A stretch of 64,000 bases of DNA. Source: an uncultured Gammaproteobacteria bacterium (GTDB lineage: Bacteria > Pseudomonadota > Gammaproteobacteria > Arenicellales > JAANXG01). The stretch is from the NCBI GenBank assembly GCA_947258975.1, contig CAMYKK010000009.1, positions 1-64,000 on the forward strand. The letters run 5' to 3'. The notes beneath the pieces are model-generated. The model did not search any database. It had not been told where the DNA came from and saw nothing but the letters and a program-made list of their open reading frames with translations. The position numbers and the translations under genes are program-made. Below, piece by piece: positions 1 through 8,261 of this stretch; position 1 is the stretch's first letter, and each line of letters opens with the position of its first letter.

Positions 1-99
1 GCCGGTGTACGGTCAGTTAAACTAAAAGGCGGACTAAGCATGTAGATCCGGTGTGCGGAGGGCTTGCGGACGCGGGTTCGATTCCCGCCGCCTCCACCA
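1..99 (+). ncRNA. ssrA: tmRNA (ssrA), 3' part; cut by window start
   Basis: The end of transfer-messenger RNA, which rescues stalled ribosomes by acting as alanyl-tRNA and then as mRNA for a degradation tag. The visible part holds the conserved CTAAGCATGTAG stretch (about 34-45), the T-arm GCGGGTTCGATTCCCGC and an encoded CCA at 97-99. The layout matches the 3' end of gammaproteobacterial one-piece tmRNA such as that of E. coli. The tag reading frame and 5' half lie outside the window. A terminator follows about 22 bases later. Confidence 0.9.
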
Positions 100-121
100 T
101 CAGCACTTCCAGCAGCATCCC

Positions 122-147
122 AAAGCCCGCAGAAATGCGGGCTTTTT
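122..147 (+). terminator. Intrinsic terminator of tmRNA
   Basis: A nine-base stem, AAAGCCCGC at 122-130 and GCGGGCTTT at 137-145, closes over AGAAAT and ends in a run of five T. It lies just behind the tmRNA CCA end and fits as the terminator of ssrA. Confidence 0.85.
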
Positions 148-178
148 CATTGGGTTGGCGTTCATTGGCGTCCGGGGG

Positions 179-332
179 CTTCCGTTTGCGCCAACGAGAC
201 AACATGAACGGATGGATGTAAAGGGAAGCAGCAACGTCCTGCACCGCCACCCCCGGCACATGACTCAGGCAAACCGCCGTCGCCTTGAAGGCGTCACTGT
301 ATTTATAAGCCGTTCTTAGCCCGTCTTGGCAC
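179..332 (-). pseudogene. Fragment of IS3-family transposase OrfA
   Basis: The minus strand encodes SDAFKATAVCLSH followed by PGVAVQDVAASL and YIHPFMLSRWRK. This is the helix-turn-helix N-terminus of IS3-family OrfA proteins, whose usual wording is close to IHPFMLSRWRK. The presumed start, GTG at 332 reading VPRRAKN, is one base out of frame with the helix-turn-helix part. The match stops after RWRK and the frame then runs into the tmRNA terminator. No OrfB or clear IS ends are visible, so this is a dead remnant just downstream of tmRNA, a common insertion site. Confidence 0.5.
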
Positions 333-524
333 TTTCCGACACTCCTGAAGGGTTAGTCCAGGGTGTCCACTAAACCGTAGGAACTATCTATTGTCCGGCT
401 TGCGCCTTGTTATCAGAAAATGTCAGAAACACGATAAACCTTATCAATACACCCATAAACCTTCTCAGGGTGAGGAAAATTGACAGCCAAAGCGCAAACT
501 AGATACTGTGCGTGGTTACACCTT

Positions 525-554
525 GAGCAGCCGAAGCGCTGCTCGCGGTTTTTT
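525..554 (+). terminator. Hairpin with T run upstream of lipoprotein gene
   Basis: GAGCAG at 525-530 pairs with CTGCTC at 539-544 and is followed by GCGG and six T. It could stop read-through from the tmRNA side before the next gene. The rest of 333-600 shows no gene; the promoter of the gene at 601 must lie here but I cannot fix it. Confidence 0.45.
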
Positions 555-600
555 ATAAAAATAATAAGCCAATACATCAACGACCCTTCGGAGGATTGAT

Positions 601-990
601 ATGAATAAAGTTTTCGTTGCTCTCACTGCTACCGCGTTGCTCGGCCTCGCCGGCTGCGCCGGCATGGAGTCAAAAGAAGAGATGAAATCAATGCCAAAGG
701 CGGCGATGGCGCCCAAGGCGGATACGGCCAGCGCGGACAAGGCGATCGCCATGGCGGAAAAAGAACTGGCAGCGGTTAAAAAAGCCGGCCACGAATGGCA
801 ACTCATCGATAAGGCGACCGGCGGCAGCTCGGCGCCGTTGAGCAAGCTGTTGGACGCCGGGAAAAAAGCGCGCGCCAACGGCGACAGCGCAGAAGCCATA
901 CGGATCGCGAACCGCGTCGCCGGGCACGCCAAGTTGGGTCAGCAACAGGCGCAGGAACAAGAGAAGGCCGGGCCCTATTATCCGAAGTAA
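601..990 (+). CDS. Small lipoprotein, SoxXA-binding protein-like
   Basis: A 129-residue exported lipoprotein. Residues 1-19 form a signal peptide ending in the lipobox LAGC, so the mature protein starts at Cys19. The rest is rich in Ala and Lys and mostly helical, with a short EW motif after residue 65 and paired helices (LLDAGKKARANGDSAEAI, then IANRVAGHA). This resembles the small SoxXA-binding proteins of sulfur oxidisers, which carry a W..T/K..L..A..A..GD pattern, but similarity is weak at this size. No sox gene is nearby. The start is firm: GGAGG lies five bases upstream of the ATG. A strong terminator follows, so it is probably a single-gene transcript. It could also be a generic helical lipoprotein. 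Confidence 0.6.
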   Translation: MNKVFVALTATALLGLAGCAGMESKEEMKSMPKAAMAPKADTASADKAIAMAEKELAAVKKAGHEWQLIDKATGGSSAPLSKLLDAGKKARANGDSAEAIRIANRVAGHAKLGQQQAQEQEKAGPYYPK

Positions 991-1010
991 ACGATTTACC
1001 AGCACCGGAA

Positions 1011-1038
1011 AAGCCGGGCGTGTGCCCGGCTTTTTTTT
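1011..1038 (+). terminator. Intrinsic terminator after lipoprotein gene
   Basis: GCCGGGC at 1013-1019 pairs with GCCCGGC at 1024-1030 over a four-base loop and is followed by eight T. This is a textbook terminator 20 bases after the stop codon. Confidence 0.9.
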
Positions 1039-1107
1039 GCCTTCGTACTGTTGTACCGGCTTCGAATGTGACAGGATGGTGCGTGGGAACACGCCGCGGC
1101 CGGCAAA

Positions 1108-1231
1108 GTGCGCCACGTCTTCCCGCCCCTATTCATATGTTAATCTCGGAGGCCCGAAGCGCATCGTCCTGGGAATGACCAACTATTATCCGTCACGGGG
1201 TCGGCCAAAAATAGGGGCGGGACCATCCCGG
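1108..1231. repeat. TIR element copy 1
   Basis: One of six related intergenic elements in this window. Its internal arms are perfect inverted repeats of 13 bases: TCCCGCCCCTATT at 1121-1133 and AATAGGGGCGGGA at 1210-1222. The right arm matches the best copy (11535-11663) at 20 of 24 positions. A palindromic TTGCGCTGCACGCAA follows at 1259-1273, like the one beside the best copy. It lies upstream of xseA. I see nothing else in 1039-1404. Confidence 0.65.
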
Positions 1232-1404
1232 CGCCGGCGCGGCCGCGAGCCGCTGACATTGCGCTGCACGCAACGGAAACACAGGACTCCGACTCAGGCA
1301 ATCCGAGCCCCCTTGTCATCGCTCCAGCGCGGCGTACAGCAGTGTGATCCGGTGGCCACGTTTCCGCACCTTCAGGCGCAATATACGCGATAGACGAAAG
1401 GCTG

Positions 1405-2766
1405 ATGCGCGAATTACCTAAAGCCTTTACACCCAAGGCCCCGGAAGTATATACCGTCTCGCAACTGAACCAGCAGGTGAAACGGCTCTTGGAAGACTGT
1501 TATCCCGAGATCTGGGTGGAGGGTGAAGTATCCAACGTTTCCACACCGGCATCCGGCCACTGTTACTTTTCACTCAAGGACCAGCATGCCCATATCCGTT
1601 GCGCCCTGTTTCGCTCTCGCAGACAACTGATGGGCTATGAACCCGTTGACGGCAATCAGGTCCTGGCGCGCGCTCGGGTCACCCTCTACGAGACCCGGGG
1701 CGATTTTCAACTCGTCATTCAACACATCGAAGACGCCGGCGAGGGTGTCTTGCGCCGCGCCTTCGAGGCGTTGAAACATAAGCTGGGGAAACGAGGCCTG
1801 TTTGATGCGCAACACAAGCACGCCCTGCCCCCGATGCCCACCCGGGTTGGCATCGTCACATCCCCAAGTGGCGCCGCGCTGCGCGACGTTCTGAGTACGT
1901 TCCGGCGGAGGTTTCCGGCCGTGCCGCTGCTGATTTATCCGACCAGTGTGCAAGGCGCAAACGCGGCAGCCGAAATCGCGGCGGCCGTGCGTCTGGCAGC
2001 TGCACGCAACGAGTGCGACGTACTGATCTTGGCGCGCGGCGGCGGATCATTAGAGGACTTGTGGTCCTTCAACGAAGAGCGCGTCGCCAACGCGATATTC
2101 GAGTGCCCCATTCCAATTGTCTCCGGCGTCGGACACGAAACCGACTTCACGATAGCCGACTTTGTCGCCGATCATCGCGCGGCCACACCCAGCGCGGCCG
2201 CCGAGCTCGTCAGTCCCGACGCCAGGGAGTTGACTAGAACCGTCACCCGGCTTGGACAGGCTTTGACGCGTCAGATACAGCGCCGGTTGGAACAAGCCTC
2301 GCAGCGCGTCGATTGGATCGCAAGGCGTATCGTCCATCCACAACTGCGATTGATCAATGCCCGACAGCGCCTGCATGGGTCCTGCCGCCGGCTGACCGTC
2401 ACCATGGACAGTCGAGTCCAACAACGGCGCAGAACACTGATGCAGATGGGCGCCCGATTATTACAGAAAAATCCCGCCGTTCAGCTGCGCATGTCCCGCA
2501 CCCAGGGTCACACATGGTCAGCACGTATGCACAGTGCGGCCAAGCTGCACCTCGAGCGGCACCGCCACCGTCTCTCGGCGGCTGCGGGAAGGTTGCACGG
2601 CGTTAGTCCGCTGGCGACCCTAGAGCGCGGCTACGCCCTGGTTACCGATGCCGACCGCGACCGCGTGATTACCGAGACCAGTGGTTTAAAGGTTCGTGAC
2701 CGCGTTCACGTACGGCTTGCCCGTGGTCAGCTCGAATGTATCATTGATGAGATTGTGGAACCTTAG
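1405..2766 (+). CDS. xseA: Exodeoxyribonuclease VII large subunit
   Basis: The catalytic large subunit of exonuclease VII, which degrades single-stranded DNA from both ends and acts in the cytoplasm with several XseB subunits. At 453 residues it has normal length. The N-terminal OB-fold spans roughly 15-110, the signature GIVTSPSGAALRD lies at 149-161, GGGSLEDLW at 212-220 and GVGHETD at 241-247. A long helical segment and the family C-terminus (LERGYALV) follow. The start ATG has GAAAGG five bases upstream. xseB is not in the window. The next gene begins about ten bases after the stop, suggesting co-transcription. Confidence 0.96.
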   Translation: MRELPKAFTPKAPEVYTVSQLNQQVKRLLEDCYPEIWVEGEVSNVSTPASGHCYFSLKDQHAHIRCALFRSRRQLMGYEPVDGNQVLARARVTLYETRGDFQLVIQHIEDAGEGVLRRAFEALKHKLGKRGLFDAQHKHALPPMPTRVGIVTSPSGAALRDVLSTFRRRFPAVPLLIYPTSVQGANAAAEIAAAVRLAAARNECDVLILARGGGSLEDLWSFNEERVANAIFECPIPIVSGVGHETDFTIADFVADHRAATPSAAAELVSPDARELTRTVTRLGQALTRQIQRRLEQASQRVDWIARRIVHPQLRLINARQRLHGSCRRLTVTMDSRVQQRRRTLMQMGARLLQKNPAVQLRMSRTQGHTWSARMHSAAKLHLERHRHRLSAAAGRLHGVSPLATLERGYALVTDADRDRVITETSGLKVRDRVHVRLARGQLECIIDEIVEP

Positions 2767-2776
2767 TGGACCAACC

Positions 2777-3604
2777 GTGGGGATTAATATACGAACCTGG
2801 ATATTGATCATTGGGTTCTTCTCCGTACACGCGCATGCCCAAAGCGTGCTGGACCTTCATCACCCGATACCTGGTGGCAGCGTCGCTCTAATCCTGGGTT
2901 CAAGCGGGACGCCGCGACCCATCGCCAAGTTTGGTGGACGGCAGGTTCTGGTCACCCGACACGATAACAACTGGGTTGCCCTATTAGGGCTTCCTCTTGA
3001 CACCGTACCGGGCCGCTATATCGTCTCCGTCACCGACAACGACGAAGCCGAGATTCGGGATTTTGTGGTCAAACCCCACCGTTACCGTGTGAAACAGGTT
3101 GCGCAACAAAGACGGCGCCGGGAATCTTCCACCAACCCCATGCACCCTCCGTTGGCTGATCTCGAAGCCATGCTCTTGCCGATGACTTCCCAATGGAGCG
3201 AAGGTCCGGGCGTCGAATTTCCGTTACGAGCCCCCGTAAATGGACGCCAAATAAACGAGTTTGGATCGCGTCAGGTCAAGGGGGGTATATTGAGCAAACC
3301 TGTTGACTATGCAGAATTCGAGACCCAGACCGACGCACACGTGCGCTCACCGGCTCGCGGCCGTGTGCATGAGCTGATCAATTTTGACGATTCCGGGGAG
3401 ATCGTGTTCATCGACCATGGAATGGGATTGTTGAGTTTCATCGGTCCGCTGCCACGTGTACGAGTCAAGGTCGGCGAAACTGTTGCCAAGAGTACGGTCC
3501 TGGGGGTGCTCCCACAAAGCGGCGCAAGTTCATTCAGGGTGGGTTGGCTGGTATCGCTGAATCAAGCGTTTATAAACCCAATGCTGCTCGTTGAGCGGCG
3601 TTGA
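2777..3604 (+). CDS. Degenerate M23/LytM-fold exported protein
   Basis: About 275 residues. An N-terminal hydrophobic stretch ending AHAQS looks like a signal peptide. Next comes the beta domain (PGGSVALILGSS..., GLPLDTVPGRY) that precedes M23 peptidases in many gammaproteobacteria, then a LytM-like core (RSPARGRVHEL, IVFIDHGMGLLSF, VKVGETVAKSTVLG). The zinc-ligand histidines expected in M23 enzymes are absent: the HxxxD site reads SKPVDY, the YAHL site reads LSFIGPL and the HLHFE site reads SFRVGW. By analogy with EnvC and NlpD it may regulate peptidoglycan hydrolases rather than cut; that is inference. The start is GTG at 2777; an ATG at 2747 overlapping xseA is possible. Confidence 0.75.
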   Translation: MGINIRTWILIIGFFSVHAHAQSVLDLHHPIPGGSVALILGSSGTPRPIAKFGGRQVLVTRHDNNWVALLGLPLDTVPGRYIVSVTDNDEAEIRDFVVKPHRYRVKQVAQQRRRRESSTNPMHPPLADLEAMLLPMTSQWSEGPGVEFPLRAPVNGRQINEFGSRQVKGGILSKPVDYAEFETQTDAHVRSPARGRVHELINFDDSGEIVFIDHGMGLLSFIGPLPRVRVKVGETVAKSTVLGVLPQSGASSFRVGWLVSLNQAFINPMLLVERR

Positions 3605-3613
3605 AAAGCCCAG

Positions 3614-3660
3614 AACCAGGTTCCCGGTACCACACCGCCGCCCGCTGGGCGCGCCTGGTT
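3614..3660. other. Convergent-gene hairpin
   Basis: AACCAGG at 3614-3620 is repeated inverted as CCTGGTT at 3654-3660. Between them CGCCC at 3639-3643 pairs with GGGCG at 3647-3651. The structure lies between converging genes and could act as a bidirectional terminator, although no T run follows. Confidence 0.35.
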
Positions 3661-3727
3661 AGAAATGCGAGTTAAGATACTGACACGACGCCAGCGGCTC
3701 CGGCGAACACAATCGTTTTCGCTGTCT

Positions 3728-4549
3728 TCACGTCTGACGGCTGCTTTGCACGGAATTCGGGTTGTGTGTCGCCGCAACGATCAGGCTATAACCGGAAGTA
3801 AAGAACAAGAGCCGGTCGAGCTGAGCCAAACACCACACGAACGGATAAATGATCGAGAAAACCTTGAATTTTTTTTCATGTGTCTTCATGTCGTCCGCCG
3901 TCACTACTACACCCTTTCGGCTTGATCGGCCGCGACTCAATCGATCGAACATCAAACTGACGGCTACATCGTATAATTCCACGAAAAAACGGCTATAGGT
4001 CTGATACTCCGTGACAACGAAATTCGGGGACAACAACTGCGTCAGGGCATCCAGGGTATAGCCGGGACGGACATGGCCATGCTTGTCATCGGTTAAACCT
4101 ACCGCGAGCCGCAGCCGCCTAATGGGCGAGCGGGGCCTATCGTGTGGCACATTCACCACGAGACAGGCATTGTCCTTCATAATACGATGCAATTCGGTTA
4201 TGAATCGTTTATCGGAGTGGATGTGTTCCAAAAAATCGATGATCACTACAAGATCGAAATGGTGATCGGGAAATTCAGTTTGTGCACCGTCTATGTGATA
4301 AACATTCTCTCCCACCATATCTCGGATAGACGCCACTACGTTTAACTCGAGATCGGCGCTGTACCACTCCCCGCCACGCTGACGCAACAGATAGCTCAAT
4401 ACCCCGTTATCCGCCCCAATATCCAGGCAAACCTTACCGTCAGTTTCGGAAAGATAATCGGTGATCGCGCGAAATTTTGCCTTTTTTAAGATGGATTTCT
4501 CGTAAAGCTTGAGCAGTATCTCCCGTCCTGGGCCGGCCGCCATGGTCAT
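3728..4549 (-). CDS. SAM-dependent class I methyltransferase
   Basis: A 273-residue protein with a Rossmann methyltransferase core. Motif I is VCLDIGADNGVLSYLL (about 40-55), the acidic ribose-binding end of strand 2 is in YSADLEL, and the post-motif is FDLVVIIDFLEHI followed by LHRIMKDNACLVVNVP. The C-terminal third ends in a hydrophobic stretch (FSIIYPFVWCLAQL, LLFFTSGYSLIVAA) that may touch the membrane. The substrate cannot be read from sequence. It is the last gene of a minus-strand group with a GlpD-like enzyme and a GT4 glycosyltransferase, which hints at lipid or envelope glycan work. A gap of 360 bases separates it from glpD, so it may have its own promoter. Confidence 0.75.
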   Translation of the reverse strand: MTMAAGPGREILLKLYEKSILKKAKFRAITDYLSETDGKVCLDIGADNGVLSYLLRQRGGEWYSADLELNVVASIRDMVGENVYHIDGAQTEFPDHHFDLVVIIDFLEHIHSDKRFITELHRIMKDNACLVVNVPHDRPRSPIRRLRLAVGLTDDKHGHVRPGYTLDALTQLLSPNFVVTEYQTYSRFFVELYDVAVSLMFDRLSRGRSSRKGVVVTADDMKTHEKKFKVFSIIYPFVWCLAQLDRLLFFTSGYSLIVAATHNPNSVQSSRQT

Positions 4550-4909
4550 GATTCGCCGCCGTGCTCTGCATCTCTTCGCTCGCGGTTACATCGTGCGGGC
4601 ACGCGGACTGCGATGGTGAACTCGGATTCCACTTGCGTCGCCGCCGCGTCGGCGCTCACGGCCATCGAACAGACGGACGAATCCGTCTCCGATTCCCGAT
4701 CACATCTGTTCAACATAGTTTACCCATACACAAAGGATGTCCTTGCCTATCTTTAGACAGGGGCCTGTCTGATCGCGCGCGATTCTGCCAGTTTTGTATA
4801 AACCGAACAAGTCGCAAGACTGACGTCATTGTTTGAGAGTGGGACGTAACATTCGTGGATCCAGGCTGCACAGGTAAACGAGGCGGGTCGCCTCGGCGCA
4901 ACATAGGGG
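4550..4909. other. Gene-free gap with weak terminator of glpD
   Basis: No convincing coding frame. CGAGGCG at 4879-4885 pairs with CGCCTCG at 4889-4895 over three bases; read on the minus strand this hairpin lies just after the glpD stop and is followed by GTTTACC, a weak terminator. A second palindrome, AGACAGG at 4755-4761 and CCTGTCT at 4764-4770, could be an operator for the methyltransferase gene, but nothing identifies a regulator. Confidence 0.4.
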
Positions 4910-6538
4910 CTAGTCCTTTACGATACAGTCATAGCTCGCGGCAATACTTTCCATCTCGCGTACCAGACGGGCATCGTCCCACCGATAGTGGGATGCCATC
5001 ATACCCATACAGTAGTCCAAGGCTTCCTGTGGTGGGCGACCGAGATGACCCAGACCGGTGCGCCGCAGAATCACGTCACTGAGCGTGAATGCCTTTTCCG
5101 ACGTCATCGCATAGTGTATTTCTGCGGCCAACGTATCCTCCGAACCGGGAATTATCTCTCTCAACGCATGACATCGCCCCATGAGCGCAACAACGTCATC
5201 GATATGCGTGCCGTAATGACACGCCAACCGGTATATAGCGGATGCGGATAGCTGATCACCGTATTGGCGTGTCTTACCATCTAGGAACTCCGCGAAATCA
5301 TCGATCTCCCCGCCGGAAAGACGGGCGGCAAGTGTTTCCCTTCGCGGTTGATGATCGAGCTTGCTACAGATCAATGAAACAGACTGCTCCGCCACCAGAC
5401 GAGCGGTTGTGTACTTGACGCTGACAATGCTGACTAATCCTTCCACACCTTGTTCCAGCTTTGCATCGATGATGCTGGAGCGTTCCAACAGTTTCCCCGT
5501 TTTAGATCTACGCGAGACGGTGGCGGGCAATCGGCCGATGTGTACGTGACGCACATCTGATTCCTCGAAGTCAAAATCACGAAACCGGCCGCGGACGTCG
5601 CGTACACATTGGTGCAACTCACCCCGGGTAATCGCGTGTCCGAGATCGCGCCGATCGGGGAAATACCACGTTCCAACGATTGTCGATTGCCCCAAGGGAG
5701 TAAAGAACAACAAGCGATCATCCACACGGCCTTGCGTTCGATCACTGCGGATGCTCAGACCTACCGCGTAGTCACTGATGCGACCCGGAAGAATCAGATT
5801 AACTGCACGGATAAACCTGGGCGCTGCTGTGTACGTCGGGATTGATTCGAACGGCGCCTCAAAAATGTCCGCGCCGGTTGCATTGACCAATACAGAACAG
5901 CGAAATCGATGCGATTCGCCAGTGAGGCGATTTTCGGTGAGCGCTGCCGCAACCCGGCCTCCCCTGATATCCAGGGCGTTGACTTTCGCATAGTTGAAAA
6001 CATCCGCACCCTGTTCCTTGGCGGTCATGACATAACTCAGTGTAAATCGTTCGCTGTTGTATACCTGCGCGTCATACCAGATTGCGCCACCGGTCATGTC
6101 GCGAGTCAGGTTAACTGGAATCAACGTTTGCAAGTGCTCCCGCGTGATCAACGCCGATTTCTCATCTAGTGCTTGTTGGCCATTGCGGCTGATCAGGCGC
6201 TCGTAGAGGGATAATCCGCAGCACAGGGCTATACGGCTTTTACGCAGCCCGCGATAGGTCGGCATCACGCAAGGGAGCGTCCGAATCAAATGCGGCGCCA
6301 GACGCCGCAGGAACTGCTGCTCTTGGGCAGACTGCCGACTTCGCACCCAATCCAGGTGTTGCAGGTAGCGAAGTCCGCCGTGAATAATCTTCAGGCTGTT
6401 CGCAGACGCTCCGCTTCCGAAATCATCCTGCTCGAGCAACGCGGTAGATATCCCGCGGCGCGTCAATTCCCAGGCCAACGCAGCACCGTGTATTCCCGCC
6501 CCCACGATAACAACGTCATAGTGGTCACGAATCTTCAC
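4910..6538 (-). CDS. glpD: FAD-dependent glycerol-3-phosphate dehydrogenase
   Basis: Aerobic, membrane-associated glycerol-3-phosphate dehydrogenase family, oxidising sn-glycerol 3-phosphate to dihydroxyacetone phosphate with electrons passed to quinone. 542 residues. The FAD-binding GxGxxG is in VVIVGAGIHGAALAWEL near the N-terminus, followed by the GlpD signature SLKIIHGGLRYLQ. The C-terminal helical domain holds IYRLACHYG, EIHYAMTSEKAFTLSDVI and RTGLGHLG. The start GTG at 6538 is chosen because it follows the upstream gene by 16 bases, has AAAGGAA upstream and puts the FAD motif at the usual distance. Neither a glycerol kinase nor glpF is nearby; the neighbours are a glycosyltransferase and a methyltransferase, so a role in recycling or oxidising lipid-derived glycerol phosphate is possible. 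Confidence 0.85.
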   Translation of the reverse strand: MKIRDHYDVVIVGAGIHGAALAWELTRRGISTALLEQDDFGSGASANSLKIIHGGLRYLQHLDWVRSRQSAQEQQFLRRLAPHLIRTLPCVMPTYRGLRKSRIALCCGLSLYERLISRNGQQALDEKSALITREHLQTLIPVNLTRDMTGGAIWYDAQVYNSERFTLSYVMTAKEQGADVFNYAKVNALDIRGGRVAAALTENRLTGESHRFRCSVLVNATGADIFEAPFESIPTYTAAPRFIRAVNLILPGRISDYAVGLSIRSDRTQGRVDDRLLFFTPLGQSTIVGTWYFPDRRDLGHAITRGELHQCVRDVRGRFRDFDFEESDVRHVHIGRLPATVSRRSKTGKLLERSSIIDAKLEQGVEGLVSIVSVKYTTARLVAEQSVSLICSKLDHQPRRETLAARLSGGEIDDFAEFLDGKTRQYGDQLSASAIYRLACHYGTHIDDVVALMGRCHALREIIPGSEDTLAAEIHYAMTSEKAFTLSDVILRRTGLGHLGRPPQEALDYCMGMMASHYRWDDARLVREMESIAASYDCIVKD

Positions 6539-6554
6539 GCTGATCGAGTTCCTT

Positions 6555-7730
6555 TCATACCGTGCCTGCGGGGCTCTTGGATACGGGTGGATACAATTGC
6601 CGGACACTAGCAACGAAACGCTCATAGCTATGCTCGCGTTCTGCATAGGCCGCCGCCCGCTGCCCTAGCTGATGGCGCAGATGGGCATCTTCAAGCAACA
6701 CCGCCATCGCCTGGGCGAACGCTCCCGGCTCCGGTGCGGCAAGACCGGAAATTTCATCGTTTAATATTTGCGTATGCGTCTCCAGGTCAGTGGCGACAAT
6801 TGGCGTTCCCGAATGTAGATAGGAGTAGATTTTCATTGGTGTATTCGTACCGTGTATTCGTGGTGATACCAGAAGATCTGCCTGCTTCATATAGTGACCG
6901 ATGTGGTCAACGGGTCTTGGCCCAATCAGATGTACCCGTCTCTCCAATTCCAACTCCAGCGCGCAGACCCGGTAATGCTCAATATCCCGCCATACCCCAC
7001 CGATCAAAACTAAATGGACACCTCTGTTGGACCGGCAAAGCACCTTGAATGACGACAATAAGAGGTCGATGCCCTGATACGGCTCCAGATTACCGATATA
7101 CATAACGATCTCACCGTCCGTGATCTGCAACTCCTGACGCAAATCATCTCCCTGTTCACTGCCATCATCCGCCTTGACCAGCGATACATCCTTGATGAGC
7201 ACAACGCCCCCATCGCGATAACGACCCACTGCTGCTGCTAGATCATCACACATCGGCGCCACCATCTTTGCACGTTTAATAGGGAACGACTCCATCCAGT
7301 TCATCGGTTTAGCAACGAAAGACAATATGGGAAAACGTGCGATGAGTTGCGCAGACATGAGCGAATCCATGTCATATACGAAAGGTATCTTGAAAAAGCG
7401 ACTAAATAAGAGCGCCATGAATGATGACTCTTCCACCGCGTGAATGAGATCATAACGACGTCGTCGTAGTAATTTGAATGCAGAAAACATTAAAAACAGA
7501 TCGCAATATAGCTTCTTACCAGAGAAGCCCGGCCGTATGTTCTTCACCTCGATCCATGGCTTTATTCTATGGATCGCGACATTGCCGTAGGTGCGCTCTC
7601 TGCCTTCATGAAACGTCACTACGTCAACCTGATGGCCATCCCGAGACAAAACTTCCAATAACATATCCACCGCAATAGGCGTGCCTCGTTCCTGATAAAA
7701 TGGATGCGGCGCGAGCAGCAGAATATTCAT
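6555..7730 (-). CDS. GT4-family glycosyltransferase
   Basis: A 391-residue GT-B glycosyltransferase. The N-terminal domain begins MNILLLAPHPFYQERGTPIA, typical of family 4 acceptor-binding domains. The C-terminal nucleotide-sugar domain has VMYIGNLEPYQGIDLLL, LIGPRPVDHIGHYM and the donor-site segment NTPMKIYSYLHSGTPIVATD. Such enzymes usually add hexose to lipid carriers or surface glycans on the cytoplasmic face; donor and acceptor are unknown. The start ATG at 7730 is chosen by homology, since the frame stays open upstream but reads unrelated residues. Its stop lies 16 bases before glpD, so the two genes are probably co-transcribed. Confidence 0.85.
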   Translation of the reverse strand: MNILLLAPHPFYQERGTPIAVDMLLEVLSRDGHQVDVVTFHEGRERTYGNVAIHRIKPWIEVKNIRPGFSGKKLYCDLFLMFSAFKLLRRRRYDLIHAVEESSFMALLFSRFFKIPFVYDMDSLMSAQLIARFPILSFVAKPMNWMESFPIKRAKMVAPMCDDLAAAVGRYRDGGVVLIKDVSLVKADDGSEQGDDLRQELQITDGEIVMYIGNLEPYQGIDLLLSSFKVLCRSNRGVHLVLIGGVWRDIEHYRVCALELELERRVHLIGPRPVDHIGHYMKQADLLVSPRIHGTNTPMKIYSYLHSGTPIVATDLETHTQILNDEISGLAAPEPGAFAQAMAVLLEDAHLRHQLGQRAAAYAEREHSYERFVASVRQLYPPVSKSPAGTV

Positions 7731-7905
7731 GGGAAATGATGAACAGAGAGCGGTCAGCCCGAATTTCGCCGCAAGGATCGCGGGTGATGGCGCAGGGACT
7801 TGCTCTGCACGCAGTCGCAGGGTCGGGCGGTTGCCACCGCAGGGGAGCGACATGTACAGCCGATGCTGGACGATGCGTGTCGCAGACGCCCAGATGTTGA
7901 AGGTC

Positions 7906-7990
7906 GCACCAACGCCGGGTTAGTCCCGCCGCTATTCTTGCTAAGAAGCCTGGAACGCCGAATATTCTCGTTGCCGGGACCAAGCGCTGT
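7906..7990. repeat. TIR element copy 2
   Basis: GCACCAA at 7906 and GTCCCGCCGCTATTCTTG further in align with the left arm of the best copy (26 of 38 positions over 7923-7960). The right part, GCCGGGACCAAGCGC at 7973-7987, is only partly recognisable. The element lies in the 531-base gap 7731-8261 between divergent genes. The rest of that gap shows no coding frame I can support; it must hold the promoters of both flanking genes. Confidence 0.5.
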
Positions 7991-8261
7991 AGGCATCTCC
8001 AATTTTGCACCATGAATAAGGGAGAGACGGCTTGGTGCATCACTCGAGCCACTATTGGTTGATGTGAGACGCTCGCCCAAGCAGCCTCGTTGTTTTAAAA
8101 TGATATCCAACGAATCCACACCCCTATATCCAGAAAACATGTTCGCCGCCAACAAGGTCGCCAGAACACCAAAACGCATCACACCGCATTGTACGGATGG
8201 AACACGCATACCACGCAGTTCTGACAGCGGGTGCCGTGTTCTACTCCAGGAATTCGCCTAG

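Noticed and set aside
3652-3669. CGCCTGGTTAGAAATGCG here and CGCCTGGTGAGAAATGCG at 55983-56000 as a repeat pair
   Set aside because: One mismatch in 18 bases can occur about once by chance in a window of this size; both are intergenic but no further similarity flanks them.
7815-7830. TCGCAGGGTCGGGCGG shared exactly with 56632-56647
   Set aside because: A single 16-base match is expected by chance at about this window size and the flanks differ.
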